A stretch of 64,000 bases of DNA from Janthinobacterium fluminis (GCF_028595325.1 NZ_JAQQXR010000006.1:1-64000), one strand, 5' to 3'; shown: positions 51,895 to 60,917, counted from the first letter of the stretch. Notes: generated by a model not told the origin, from the sequence alone. Numbers and translations: made by a program.

Positions 51895-52820
51895 TGGGCG
51901 CCGCCGCGCGCAAGGGCGCCGTCGTCTTCGCCTACCACAGCGTCGGCGTGCGCTGCCTGAAGGTGCTGCTGGCCGGCGGCGTCGACGTGCGCCTCGTCGT
52001 CACGCACGAAGACAACCCGGCCGAGACGATCTGGTTCGAGTCCGTCGTGGCGCTGTGCCAGGCCGAGGGCATCGCCTACATCACGCCGCCCGACGCCAGG
52101 TCGGCCGAGCTGCTGGCGCGGGTGCAAGCGGCGCGGCCGGACTTCCTGTTCAGCTTCTACTACCGCCACATGCTGCCGGCCGAACTGCTGGCCGTGGCGC
52201 CGGCCTTCAATATGCACGGCTCGCTGCTGCCGCAGTTCCGCGGCCGCGCCCCCGTCAACTGGGCCGTGCTGCACGGCGCCGGCGCCAGCGGCGCGACGCT
52301 GCACGAAATGACCGTCAAGCCGGACGCCGGCGCCATCGTGGCCCAGACGGCCGTGCCCATCCTGCCCGACGACACGGCCTTCGAGGTGTTCGGCAAGGTC
52401 ACCGTGGCGGCCGAGCAGACGCTGTGGACGGTGCTGCCGGCCCTGCTCGACGGCACGGCGGCGCGCCTGCCCAACGACCTCGGCCAGGGCGGCTACTTCG
52501 GCGGCCGCAAGCCCGAGGACGGCCGCATCGACTGGCGCTTGCCGGCGCAAACCGTGTACAACCTGCACCGCGCCGTCGCGCCGCCGTATCCGGGCGCCTT
52601 CACCGAGGTAAATGGTGTCACTTATACAATAGAACGGGCCAGATTGAGCCCGCGGCCGGCCGGAAGTTTGCCACCGGGCTTGGCAGTAGTGGATAATTGC
52701 GTCTTTGGCGTTTGCGGCGATGGCCGCATGCTGGCGATTTCCGCCCTGACGGCAGGCGGCGCGGCCGTGACGGCCGCACAACTGCAAGACAGTCTGGCCG
52801 CCGCGCCGGGCGCACACTGA
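51894..52820 (+). CDS. UDP-Ara4N formyltransferase (ArnA N-terminal activity, separate gene)
   Basis: A 308-residue formyltransferase homologous to the N-terminal half of ArnA. The catalytic residues are present as Asn106, His108 (FNMHGSLLPQFRGRAP) and Asp144 (KPDAGAIV), matching the Asn102/His104/Asp140 triad of Escherichia coli ArnA. It formylates UDP-L-Ara4N using N10-formyl-tetrahydrofolate. In enterobacteria this activity is fused to the decarboxylase; here the two are adjacent separate genes with a 22-bp gap. The start overlaps the arnC stop. The C-terminal OB-like domain appears complete. Confidence 0.92.
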   Translation: MGAAARKGAVVFAYHSVGVRCLKVLLAGGVDVRLVVTHEDNPAETIWFESVVALCQAEGIAYITPPDARSAELLARVQAARPDFLFSFYYRHMLPAELLAVAPAFNMHGSLLPQFRGRAPVNWAVLHGAGASGATLHEMTVKPDAGAIVAQTAVPILPDDTAFEVFGKVTVAAEQTLWTVLPALLDGTAARLPNDLGQGGYFGGRKPEDGRIDWRLPAQTVYNLHRAVAPPYPGAFTEVNGVTYTIERARLSPRPAGSLPPGLAVVDNCVFGVCGDGRMLAISALTAGGAAVTAAQLQDSLAAAPGAH

Positions 52821-52842
52821 ACATTACACAAGAGAAGATCAC

Positions 52843-53895
52843 ATGAAAAAAGTCCTCATCCTCGGCGTCAACGGCTTCATCGGCCACCACCTGTCGAAAC
52901 GCATCCTGGAAACGACCGACTGGCACGTGTATGGCATGGACATGATGTCCGACCGCATCAGCGAACTGCTCGACAACGAAGCCTACAAGGCGCGCATGCA
53001 CTTCTTCGAGGGCGACATCACGATCAACAAGGAATGGGTCGAGTATCACGTCAAGAAATGCGACGTCATCCTGCCGCTGGTGGCCATCGCCACGCCGTCG
53101 ACCTACGTCAAGCAGCCGCTGCGCGTCTTCGAGCTGGACTTCGAGGCCAACCTGCCCATCGTCCGCTCGGCCGCCAAGTACGGCAAGCACCTGGTGTTCC
53201 CGTCCACCTCGGAAGTGTACGGCATGTGCCACGACGCCGAATTCGACCCGGAAAACTCGGAACTGATCTGCGGCCCGATCAACAAGCCGCGCTGGATCTA
53301 CTCGAACGCCAAGCAATTGATGGACCGCGTCATCTGGGGCTACGGCATGGAAGGCTTGAACTTCACGCTGTTCCGTCCCTTCAACTGGATCGGCGCCGGC
53401 CTGGACTCGATCCACACGCCGAAAGAAGGCTCGTCGCGCGTGGTCACGCAATTCTTCGGCCACATCGTGCGCGGCGAAAACATCTCGCTGGTCGACGGCG
53501 GCGCGCAAAAACGCGCCTTCACCTACATCGACGACGGCATCGACGCGCTGATCCGCATCATCGCCAACAAGGACGGCGTGGCCAGCGGCAAGATCTACAA
53601 CATCGGCAACCCGACCAACAACTACTCGATCCGCGACCTGGCCGGCATGATGCTGACGCTGGCGGCCGAGTATCCGGAATACGCCGACGGCGCCAAGCAG
53701 GTGAAGATCGTCGAAACGACCTCGGGCGCCTACTACGGCACCGGCTACCAGGACGTGCAGAACCGCGTGCCGAAGATCACCAACACCTGCGAGGAGCTGG
53801 GCTGGGCGCCGACGACGACGATGGCCGATTCGCTGCGCAACATCTTCGACGCCTACCGCAGCCAGGTGGCCGAAGCCAAAGCCTTGATGGATTGA
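52843..53895 (+). CDS. UDP-glucuronate oxidative decarboxylase (ArnA C-terminal activity, separate gene)
   Basis: A 350-residue extended SDR enzyme homologous to the C-terminal half of ArnA. The NAD motif is ILGVNGFIG; a Ser/Thr and YxxxK-type centre appear as FPSTSEVYG and IYSNAKQLMDRV; the family-specific RPFNWIG is present. It oxidises UDP-glucuronate and removes CO2 to give UDP-4-keto-pentose for ArnB. An AGAGAAG site precedes the ATG. Being separate from the formyltransferase, it must act as an independent subunit or associate non-covalently. Confidence 0.93.
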   Translation: MKKVLILGVNGFIGHHLSKRILETTDWHVYGMDMMSDRISELLDNEAYKARMHFFEGDITINKEWVEYHVKKCDVILPLVAIATPSTYVKQPLRVFELDFEANLPIVRSAAKYGKHLVFPSTSEVYGMCHDAEFDPENSELICGPINKPRWIYSNAKQLMDRVIWGYGMEGLNFTLFRPFNWIGAGLDSIHTPKEGSSRVVTQFFGHIVRGENISLVDGGAQKRAFTYIDDGIDALIRIIANKDGVASGKIYNIGNPTNNYSIRDLAGMMLTLAAEYPEYADGAKQVKIVETTSGAYYGTGYQDVQNRVPKITNTCEELGWAPTTTMADSLRNIFDAYRSQVAEAKALMD

Positions 53896-53899
53896 TGAT

Positions 53900-54874
53900 T
53901 TGACGGAAACGATCAAGCACACGGGGCCGCTGTTGACGTTGAAAATCGACGTCGACACCTACCGCGGCACACGCGAAGGCGTGGGCAATCTGCTGCGCCT
54001 GCTGGGCGCCTACCAGGCCCGCGCCACCTTCCTGTTCTCGCTGGGGCCGGACCACACCGGCTGGGCGCTGCGGCGCGCCCTCAAACCCGGCTTTTTCAGC
54101 AAGGTGTCGCGCACCTCCGTGGTCGAACACTACGGCTTGAAGACGCTGATGTACGGCACCCTACTGCCGGGGCCGGACATCGGCAGGCAGTGCGCGGCCG
54201 AGATGCGCGCCGCGCGCGACGCCGGCTTCGAATGCGGCATCCACACCTGGGACCATGTGCTGTGGCAGGACAACGTCGCCGCCCGCGGCGCCGCCTGGAC
54301 CACGGCCATGATGCGCAAGGCCGCCGCGCGCCACGCCGAGGTGTTCGGCGCGGCCGCCGCCACCCACGGCGCGGCCGGCTGGCAGATGAACGCGGCCGCC
54401 TTCGCCGAGCACGACGCGGCCGGCTACCGCTACGCCTCGGACGGCCGGGCGCCGCTGGAAGAGAACGGCGCGCTGCGCAGCGCCGCCAGCGGACCGCACC
54501 GGCTGGCCGACGGCGCGCGCGTGCTGTCCTGCGTGCAGCTGCCGACGACGCTGCCGACGCTGGACGAACTGCTGGGCCGGGAAATCGACGGCACGCTGAT
54601 CACGACGGCCAACATCGCCGCCCATTTGCTCAAGCTGACGGCGGGCGCCGCGCGCGACCACGTCTATACCTTGCACGCCGAACTTGAAGGGCAAAAACTC
54701 GCCCCCATTTTCGAACAATTGCTGGCCGGCTGGCTGGCGCAGGGCTATCGGCTGGCGTCGATGGCCGACTATTACGACAAAGTGAAAGACGCCGACCTGC
54801 CGGTGTGCCCCATCAGCTGGGGCGAAGTGCCGGGACGCTCGGGCCAGTTGATGGTGCAAGGCAAGGCGCGCTGA
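53900..54874 (+). CDS. arnD: deformylase for undecaprenyl-Ara4FN
   Basis: A 324-residue polysaccharide deacetylase-like enzyme of the ArnD type. The metal-site Asp lies in LTLKIDVDTYRG and the His in CGIHTWDHVLW; PGRSGQLMVQGKAR closes the protein. It removes the formyl group from the lipid-linked sugar before flipping. The start is TTG at 53900, 4 bases after the upstream stop; no ATG is available in frame nearby. No arnE/arnF flippase genes follow; the next gene is a peroxiredoxin, so flipping must depend on genes elsewhere. Confidence 0.9.
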   Translation: MTETIKHTGPLLTLKIDVDTYRGTREGVGNLLRLLGAYQARATFLFSLGPDHTGWALRRALKPGFFSKVSRTSVVEHYGLKTLMYGTLLPGPDIGRQCAAEMRAARDAGFECGIHTWDHVLWQDNVAARGAAWTTAMMRKAAARHAEVFGAAAATHGAAGWQMNAAAFAEHDAAGYRYASDGRAPLEENGALRSAASGPHRLADGARVLSCVQLPTTLPTLDELLGREIDGTLITTANIAAHLLKLTAGAARDHVYTLHAELEGQKLAPIFEQLLAGWLAQGYRLASMADYYDKVKDADLPVCPISWGEVPGRSGQLMVQGKAR

Positions 54875-54956
54875 TTGTCCGCGCCCGCGCGCGTCCCCCT
54901 GCTTGCGCTGTCAGGTCCGACATCAGCGCTGAAGTTCACCGTTCAGGAGAGAAGCC

Positions 54957-55427
54957 GTGGCTGATAGCCAAACCGCAACCGTAGTGCCCGATTTTACCGC
55001 CCCGATGACGGGCGGCCAGAGCTTCCAGCTGGCCGGCCGGCCGGCCAAGTACACGGTGCTGTACTTCTACCCGAAGGACAACACCCCTGGTTGCACGACG
55101 GAAAGCATGGCCTTCCGCGACCACTACCAGCAATTCCAGCAGGCCGGCATCGACATCTACGGCATCAGCCGCGACTCGCTGCGCTCGCACGAAGGCTTCA
55201 AGGCCAAGCTGGGCCTGCCCTTCGAGCTGATCGCCGACAGCGACGAAGCCGTCTGCCTGCAGTTTGGCGTCATGAAGATGAAACAGATGTATGGTAAGAC
55301 TGTCCGTGGCGTCGAACGCAGCACGTTTATCATTGACGCTGAGGGCAAGTTGGTGAAAGAATGGAGAGGCGTGAAAGCCGCAACCCACGTCGACGAAGTG
55401 CTGGAATTTGTGGCGCGTCTGAAGTAA
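54957..55427 (+). CDS. bcp: thiol peroxidase, Bcp/PrxQ-type peroxiredoxin
   Basis: A 156-residue peroxiredoxin reducing hydroperoxides in the cytoplasm. The peroxidatic Cys46 is in YPKDNTPGCTTESMAFRD. The resolving Cys usually five residues later (as in PGCTxEACxFRD) is absent, replaced within TESMAF, so the enzyme would use another cysteine (such as the one in EAVCLQFG) or an external thiol. The start is GTG at 54957 with CAGGAGAG upstream. The following 55428-55689 gap shows only weak open frames. Confidence 0.9.
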   Translation: MADSQTATVVPDFTAPMTGGQSFQLAGRPAKYTVLYFYPKDNTPGCTTESMAFRDHYQQFQQAGIDIYGISRDSLRSHEGFKAKLGLPFELIADSDEAVCLQFGVMKMKQMYGKTVRGVERSTFIIDAEGKLVKEWRGVKAATHVDEVLEFVARLK

Positions 55428-55689
55428 TGCGCGTTGCCGGCTTCCAGAAAGTTGCTCAACCGTAGTAAACAGTATGCGAACCTGCCCATTTTGAATCACC
55501 GAAGAGCATTCCCATCCATGACCGGCGGGCGGACTGTACGCCCCGCCACGCCATCCACCTCGGGCCAGACCGCGGCCCGAAGCCAGTTCTATAACCCGAT
55601 TATCCATCGCATCCCCCACATGCGCAGCGCCGCCGCGAGCGGGTTGCCCGTGGACGGATCATTCCAGAAATTTTTTGATTGAGATCCTG

Positions 55690-57498
55690 ATGCCACTGCC
55701 GAAACTGCCTAGCAAGCCAGCCACCATTTTGCTGGCCGAAGATTACCCAACGGCGGACCGCGTGCGCACCGCCCCGGCCCCGCGCAAGGCCGCCGTGCAA
55801 GCCGTCGCCCAGGCGACAACGGCGCCGGTCGCCGCCGCGCCGGCCGCGCCTAAACCGCGCAGCAACGCCGCCACCAAGATCAAGCAAGTGGCCGCCCTGA
55901 TGGTCGCCAAGCCGGCCGCGCCGGCGCCCCAGCCGGCCGCGCCGGTGGCCGCGCCCGCCGCCAAGGCCAAGGCGCCGGCCGCGCGCGCCAAGGTCACGCC
56001 CATCACCCCGGTCGAGAAACCGCACCCGGCCAAGCACAAGCCCGTCGAAGTGCCGATCAAGTCCTCGGCCAGCCGCGCCGCCGACAAGGCCGGCGTCACC
56101 AAGCTGTTCGTGCTCGACACGAACGTGCTGATGCACGACCCCTCCTCGCTGTTCCGCTTCGAGGAACACGACGTGTATCTGCCGATGATGACGCTGGAAG
56201 AGCTCGACAACCACAAGAAGGGCATGACGGAAGTGGCGCGCAACGCCCGCCAGGTCTCGCGCACGCTCGACGCGCTGGTGGGCAGCACGGACGACGACGC
56301 GATCGAAAAAGGCATCCCGCTGTCGAAACTGGGCAACAAGGACGCCAAGGGCCGCCTGTTCTTCCAGACCCGCCTGCAAAGCGCCGACCTGCCGATGAGC
56401 CTGCCGGTTGGCAAGGCCGACAACCAGATCCTGGCCGTGGTCCGCTCGCTCGAATCGGAGCAGCCGGAGCGCCCCGTCGTGCTGGTGTCGAAAGACATCA
56501 ACATGCGCATCAAGGCGCGCGCGCTGGGCCTGCCGGCGGAGGACTACTTCAACGACCACGTGATGGAAGATACCGACCTGCTGTACTCGGGCATCGTCCA
56601 ATTGCCGGACGACTTCTGGAACAAGCACGGCAAGGACATGGAGTCGTGGCAAGAGAACAAGGGCGGCGTCAGCTCCACCTACTACCGCGTCACCGGCCCG
56701 TTCGTGCCCTCGATGCTGGTGAACCAGTTCATCTACCTGGAGCCGAAAAACGGCGAAGCGTCGTTCTACGGCCAGGTCAAGCAAATCAACGGCAAGACGG
56801 CCGTGCTGCAAACGCTGCGCGACTTCAGCCACACGAAGAACAACGTCTGGGGCGTGACGGCGCGCAACCGCGAGCAAAACTTCGCGCTGAATCTGCTGAT
56901 GAACCCGGAATGCGACTTCGTCACCCTGCTGGGCCAGGCCGGCACCGGCAAGACGCTGCTGGCGCTCGCGGCCGGTCTGGCGCAAGTGCTGGAGACGAAG
57001 CTGTACAACGAAATCATCGTCACCCGCGTCACCGTGCCGGTGGGCGAAGACATCGGCTTCCTGCCGGGCACCGAGGAAGAAAAGATGTCGCCGTGGATGG
57101 GCGCCTTCGACGACAACCTCGAAGTGCTGAACAAATCCGACTCGGACGGCGGCGAATGGGGTCGCGCGGCGACGCAAGACCTGATCCGCTCGCGCATCAA
57201 GATCAAGTCGCTCAACTTCATGCGCGGCCGCACCTTCGTCAACAAATTCCTGATCATCGACGAAGCGCAGAACTTGACGCCGAAACAAGTCAAGACCCTG
57301 GTCACGCGCGCCGGCCCCGGCACCAAAATCCTCTGCCTGGGCAACATCGCGCAGATCGACACACCCTACCTGACGGAAGGGTCGAGCGGCCTGACCTACG
57401 TGGTTGACCGCTTCAAGGGCTGGTCGCACAGCGGCCACGTGACACTGGCGCGCGGCGAACGCTCGCGCCTGGCGGACCACGCCAGCGAAGTGCTGTAA
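55690..57498 (+). CDS. PIN-PhoH ATPase (PhoH2-like)
   Basis: A 602-residue protein with an Ala/Pro/Lys-rich disordered N terminus (residues 15-130), a PIN ribonuclease domain with Asp143 (KLFVLDTNVLMHD) and further acidic residues (TLEELDNHKKG), and a PhoH ATPase/helicase domain with Walker A Lys421 (GQAGTGKTLLALA) and Walker B (FLIIDEAQNL). Such PhoH2 proteins act as sequence-specific RNA unwinding and cleaving enzymes in other bacteria. Not an adjacent antitoxin gene was found. The ATG at 55690 was chosen over TTG 55675 by family resemblance. A terminator follows. Confidence 0.9.
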   Translation: MPLPKLPSKPATILLAEDYPTADRVRTAPAPRKAAVQAVAQATTAPVAAAPAAPKPRSNAATKIKQVAALMVAKPAAPAPQPAAPVAAPAAKAKAPAARAKVTPITPVEKPHPAKHKPVEVPIKSSASRAADKAGVTKLFVLDTNVLMHDPSSLFRFEEHDVYLPMMTLEELDNHKKGMTEVARNARQVSRTLDALVGSTDDDAIEKGIPLSKLGNKDAKGRLFFQTRLQSADLPMSLPVGKADNQILAVVRSLESEQPERPVVLVSKDINMRIKARALGLPAEDYFNDHVMEDTDLLYSGIVQLPDDFWNKHGKDMESWQENKGGVSSTYYRVTGPFVPSMLVNQFIYLEPKNGEASFYGQVKQINGKTAVLQTLRDFSHTKNNVWGVTARNREQNFALNLLMNPECDFVTLLGQAGTGKTLLALAAGLAQVLETKLYNEIIVTRVTVPVGEDIGFLPGTEEEKMSPWMGAFDDNLEVLNKSDSDGGEWGRAATQDLIRSRIKIKSLNFMRGRTFVNKFLIIDEAQNLTPKQVKTLVTRAGPGTKILCLGNIAQIDTPYLTEGSSGLTYVVDRFKGWSHSGHVTLARGERSRLADHASEVL

Positions 57499-57543
57499 CA
57501 CCGATCCATAGCGGGCCGCCAGCGGCCCGCGCGGCACCCCGAA

Positions 57544-57576
57544 AGCCCCGCCTGCCTGCGCAGCGGGGCTTTTTTT
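57544..57576 (+). terminator. Rho-independent terminator of the PIN-PhoH gene
   Basis: An AGCCCCGC / GCGGGGCT stem followed by TTTTTTT, 46 bases past the stop. Confidence 0.85.
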
Positions 57577-57643
57577 ACAGCTGGGGACAGACCACGATTT
57601 TCGAGAAAGTATTTCTCGAAAATCGTGGTCTGTCCCCAGCTGT
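57577..57643. repeat. perfect palindrome, 32-bp arms with a 3-base loop
   Basis: The left arm 57577-57608 (begins ACAGCTGGGGACAGACC) is exactly repeated inverted at 57612-57643. It starts directly after the terminator T run. Such long, perfect, GC-AT mixed hairpins carrying GGGGACAGACC-type ends resemble REP-like or small non-autonomous elements. It is not needed for termination, since the preceding hairpin already supplies it. Confidence 0.9.
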
Positions 57644-57649
57644 GCCGGC

Positions 57650-59032
57650 TCAGTCGACCTGCATGTGTTTGTGCAGGCGCCGCAGCGCCAGCCAGACGGC
57701 GCCCGCCACCAGCGGCACCAGCAGGCCGGTGGTAATTTCGACATTGATCGGCAGGCCCGCCGCCTTCGCCGCCTTGCCGGCGTAGCTGAGCAAGCCCACC
57801 ATGTAGTAGGAAATGGCCACCACCGACAAGCCTTCGACGGCTTGCTGCAGGCGCAGTTGCTGCGCCGCGCGCCGGTTCATCGACTGCAGGATGCGCCGGT
57901 TCTGGTGCTCCTGGATGATGCCGACGCGGGTGCGCAGCAGGTCATTGGTGTGGGCGATGCGCCGCGCCAACGCTTCCTGCCGGCCGGCGATGGCCGTGCA
58001 GGTGTTCATCGCCGGCGTCAGGCGCCGCTCCATGAATTCGCCGACCGTCGGGATGCCTTCGATGCGCGTCTCGCGCAATTCCTCGATGCGGGCGTGGACC
58101 AGGCGGAAATAGGCTTGGGAGGCGGAAAAGCGGTAGTTGTTGTCCAGCGATAGCTTCTCGACGCGCGCCGCCAGCCGCGTGATGTGCCCCAGCAGCGCCT
58201 GCTCCGGGTCGGCGTCCTGGGCCGAGCGCTCGGCGAAGGTGTTGGCGCTGGTGTCGTCGATGTCGACCATCGTCGCCGTCAGCGTCGCCAGCTCTTCCTC
58301 GACGGCGTTGAGGGCCGGCGCGGCGCTCTGCGCGTAGGGCAGGCCCAGCAGCGCCATCATGCGGTAGGTTTCGATTTCCAGGACGCGCTGCACCAGGCTG
58401 CCCGCCTGCTGCTCGCGCAGGCCGGCGTCGCGCACGACGAAGCGGCTGAAGCCGTCCGACTGGATCAGGAAGTCGGTCCACACTTCGCCGCCCTGCAAGA
58501 CTTTGCTGCCGACCAGCAGGCAGCCTTCGAAGACGCGCTGCAATGGCTCGGCAAATTCCTCGGCCGGCGCGGCGCTCTTGTCGAGCACGACGTGGGCGGC
58601 CACCATGATCTTGCCCTGCAGGCCGGCCAGCCAGTCTTGCGGAATGTGCATCAGCGGCACGCGCGCGAAGGCGTCCGCCAGCGCCGTGCCGACGGCCTGC
58701 GGCTCGGCGAAGGTGTAGGTGGCAAACTCCGTGTGGCATTCCCACTTCAGGCGGAAGCGGCCGAAGTCGTGGTAGAAATATTTGGCGTCGACGTGCGGTG
58801 CGGCAACGCCAAAATGCAGGCACAAGGCCGCCAGCATGGCGTGCCGCCCGGCCAGGTTGGCGCCGCGCGGTTCGGCGCCGTCGCGGCAGTACACGGCCAG
58901 GTGGCTGATGCTTTCCGGCGCCTTGAGCCGCAGGAAGGGCCGCGAGTGGACTTCGGCGGCCAGTGGGATGCGCAGCGCGTGGTTCAAATTAGAATAACGT
59001 ATCGGTATCGGGGTGGCGGCTAAATTGGGCAT
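57650..59032 (-). CDS. DUF3422 family membrane protein
   Basis: A 460-residue protein. The N-terminal part (LAAEVHSRPFLRLKAPESIS, HLAVYCRDG) is characteristic of DUF3422; the middle is helical; two membrane helices are at the C terminus (LSVVAISYYMVGLLSYAGKA and VPLVAGAVWLAL). The topology suggests a large cytoplasmic domain anchored in the inner membrane. The function is unknown. The start ATG 59032 was chosen by resemblance to relatives; an extension to 59137 has poor composition. The palindrome at 57577-57643 lies directly after its stop. Confidence 0.85.
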   Translation of the reverse strand: MPNLAATPIPIRYSNLNHALRIPLAAEVHSRPFLRLKAPESISHLAVYCRDGAEPRGANLAGRHAMLAALCLHFGVAAPHVDAKYFYHDFGRFRLKWECHTEFATYTFAEPQAVGTALADAFARVPLMHIPQDWLAGLQGKIMVAAHVVLDKSAAPAEEFAEPLQRVFEGCLLVGSKVLQGGEVWTDFLIQSDGFSRFVVRDAGLREQQAGSLVQRVLEIETYRMMALLGLPYAQSAAPALNAVEEELATLTATMVDIDDTSANTFAERSAQDADPEQALLGHITRLAARVEKLSLDNNYRFSASQAYFRLVHARIEELRETRIEGIPTVGEFMERRLTPAMNTCTAIAGRQEALARRIAHTNDLLRTRVGIIQEHQNRRILQSMNRRAAQQLRLQQAVEGLSVVAISYYMVGLLSYAGKAAKAAGLPINVEITTGLLVPLVAGAVWLALRRLHKHMQVD

Positions 59033-59229
59033 GGTCGGTGACTTGGTTGAAAGCGAAAAGCGTGCGTTGACATTGCATTGAGTGCATGGATGATGCCGTC
59101 CCAAACAATTGGCGCACCAGTTGGTAACCAGTGTCACATCACCATCTTCCGATGATTCCGGATATTATGCAATGTTCATCACCCGCGCGGCGCAATCCAG
59201 CAACAACGCCTGCCCGCCCCAACAGGAGC

Positions 59230-59745
59230 ATGAGAAAAGTCATCACCGCCACCAGCAAAATGATGCAGAAAGCCGCGCTGGCCGCCATTTCCGCCTACCA
59301 GCGCCACCTGTCGCCGCTGAAAGGCTATGCCTGCGCTTTCCGCGTCCACGAGGGCGGCGCCAGTTGTTCCGCCTACGGCCGGCGCGTCATCGCCCGCTAC
59401 GGCGTGGCGCGCGGCATGGCCTTGCTGCGGCGGCGCCTGCACGCCTGCGCCGAAGCGCAGCGCCGCCACCAGCCCAGCCAGCGGCCGCTGCGCCATCCGG
59501 CGCTGCGGCGCCAGGCCGGTTTTTGCGATGCGCCCTGCGACTGCGACGTCGGCAGTTGGGACGCCGCGGGCGAGGTGTGCGATTGCCTGTCCGATGCCGC
59601 CGACCTGAGAAAATCCGGCCGCAACTGCCGAAGCTGGACATGGCGCTGCAGCGATATGCCGAAGGGGCCGGAAAGTCGCGCGGCGCGGCGCCGCCGGGAA
59701 CGGGAGGAGGCGCGCCGGAGCAGCGGCGGCGACACGCGGCCATAA
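59230..59745 (+). CDS. YidD-like membrane protein insertion factor with Cys-rich tail
   Basis: A 171-residue protein. Residues 18-75 match the YidD family (AISAYQRHLSPLKGYACAF, then SCSAYGRRVIARYGVARGM), small amphipathic proteins that assist YidC insertion. A C-terminal extension of about 90 residues is Cys-rich (CDAPCDCD, CDCLSD, CRSWTWRC) and ends in a highly basic stretch. Standard YidD has only about 70-90 residues, so the tail is an added domain, perhaps metal-binding. The start is uncertain: ATG 59230 lies very close to AGGAG, and ATG codons 10-12 residues later are alternatives. It is not located beside yidC/rnpA as usual. Confidence 0.75.
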   Translation: MRKVITATSKMMQKAALAAISAYQRHLSPLKGYACAFRVHEGGASCSAYGRRVIARYGVARGMALLRRRLHACAEAQRRHQPSQRPLRHPALRRQAGFCDAPCDCDVGSWDAAGEVCDCLSDAADLRKSGRNCRSWTWRCSDMPKGPESRAARRRREREEARRSSGGDTRP

Positions 59746-59934
59746 GCGCCACTTATTCACGATCAGAATAGCTGATATGCCAGCGCTGAATTTGCCGGCG
59801 CAGCTAGCTCAGCCTATACTTTAACGCCCTCCCCCACGCCTGTCCCCCATGCAGATCAATTTCCGCCCAAGTCCCGCACGGCTTTCGCCTTTCCGGCCGG
59901 CGCCGTCCCGCCATCCTCGGCAAGGGAGCGCGGC

Positions 59935-60876
59935 ATGATCGTGCGCGAGCGCCCCTCCGGCCCCCGCCTGTTCCTCGTGCTGCGCGGCTCCGTGCTGGCG
60001 CGCATCCGCCTGACGCTGTTCGTCAACATCCTCGTCGCCACCCTGGTGACGCTGTGCCACGGGGTGCTGTTCGACCAGAAGGTGACGCTGACCACCATCC
60101 CCTTCACCCTGATCGGCCTGCCGCTGGCGATCTTCCTCGGCTTCCGCAACAACGCCGCCTACGACCGCTACTGGGAGGGCCGCAAGCTGTGGGGCGAACT
60201 GGTGCACCGCAGCCGCAGCCTGTCGCGCCAGTGCCAGAGCCTGATTGCCGGCGCCGCGCCGGCCAGCTTCGAGCTGGGGCTCGACGATGTCCGCGTGCGC
60301 ATGATTTACCGCACCATCGCCTTCGCCCACGCGCTGCGCCAGCAACTGCGCGACCTGCGCCGCCCCGAGGAACTCAAGCCGCTGCTGCTGGCGACGGAAT
60401 GGCGCCAGGCCGTCGCCGCGGCGCACACGCCCGACTACCTGATGCAACAGATGGGCCTGGACCTGCGCCGCTGCCTCGACGAAAAACGCCTGGAAAGCTG
60501 CCTCGGCGCATCCATCGACGCGACGCTGTCGCAGATGGCCGCCGCGGCCGCCGCCTGCGAGCGCATCAAGGGCACGCCCATCCCGTTTTCCTATTCGCTG
60601 ATGCTGCATCGCACCGCCTACCTGTACTGCTTCCTGCTGCCCTTCGGCCTGGTCGACTCGCTCGGCTTCATGACGCCCTTCGTCGTCGGCATCGTCGCCT
60701 ACACCTTCTTCGGCCTGGACGCGCTCGGCGACGAGATCGAGGAACCGTTCGGCAGCGACGCCAACGACTTGCCGCTGGACGCCATCTGCCACACCATAGA
60801 CAGCAATCTGCGCGCCTCGCTGGGCGAGCGCGACTTGCCGCCGGCGCCGGCCATCGTCGACTACTGCCTCAGTTGA
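59935..60876 (+). CDS. bestrophin-like chloride channel (YneE family)
   Basis: A 313-residue membrane protein. RLTLFVNILVATLVTL and TTIPFTLIGLPLAIFLGFRNN followed by AAYDRYWEGRKLWGELVHRSR are the signature of the bestrophin/YneE family; further hydrophobic helices lie near residues 220-260 with the conserved FGLDALGDEIEEPFG at the end. It likely forms a pentameric anion channel in the inner membrane. No partner gene is evident. The ATG at 59935 is preceded by AAGGGAGCG. Confidence 0.88.
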   Translation: MIVRERPSGPRLFLVLRGSVLARIRLTLFVNILVATLVTLCHGVLFDQKVTLTTIPFTLIGLPLAIFLGFRNNAAYDRYWEGRKLWGELVHRSRSLSRQCQSLIAGAAPASFELGLDDVRVRMIYRTIAFAHALRQQLRDLRRPEELKPLLLATEWRQAVAAAHTPDYLMQQMGLDLRRCLDEKRLESCLGASIDATLSQMAAAAAACERIKGTPIPFSYSLMLHRTAYLYCFLLPFGLVDSLGFMTPFVVGIVAYTFFGLDALGDEIEEPFGSDANDLPLDAICHTIDSNLRASLGERDLPPAPAIVDYCLS

Positions 60877-60886
60877 ACGGCGCGGC

Positions 60887-60917
60887 TTGACCTTCCCATC
60901 ATGGCAAGGGCTACAGT
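60887..60917 (+). promoter_or_regulatory. MerR/CueR-type promoter with 19-bp spacer
   Basis: TTGACC (60887-60892) and TACAGT (60912-60917) are separated by 19 bp, the long spacer typical of MerR-family promoters. The spacer region contains a near-perfect dyad CCTTCCCAT-C-ATGGCAAGG (60891-60909), closely like CueR/CopR boxes. It lies 33 bp upstream of a CopZ-like gene, so copper induction is expected. The regulator gene is not in the window. Confidence 0.75.

Noticed and set aside
55434..55682. An 82-codon rightward frame before the PIN-PhoH gene
   Set aside because: No ribosome site and no protein-like features; treated as intergenic.
57577..57643. CRISPR repeat or extra terminator
   Set aside because: Only one unit with no spacers, and a complete terminator already precedes it without needing this palindrome.
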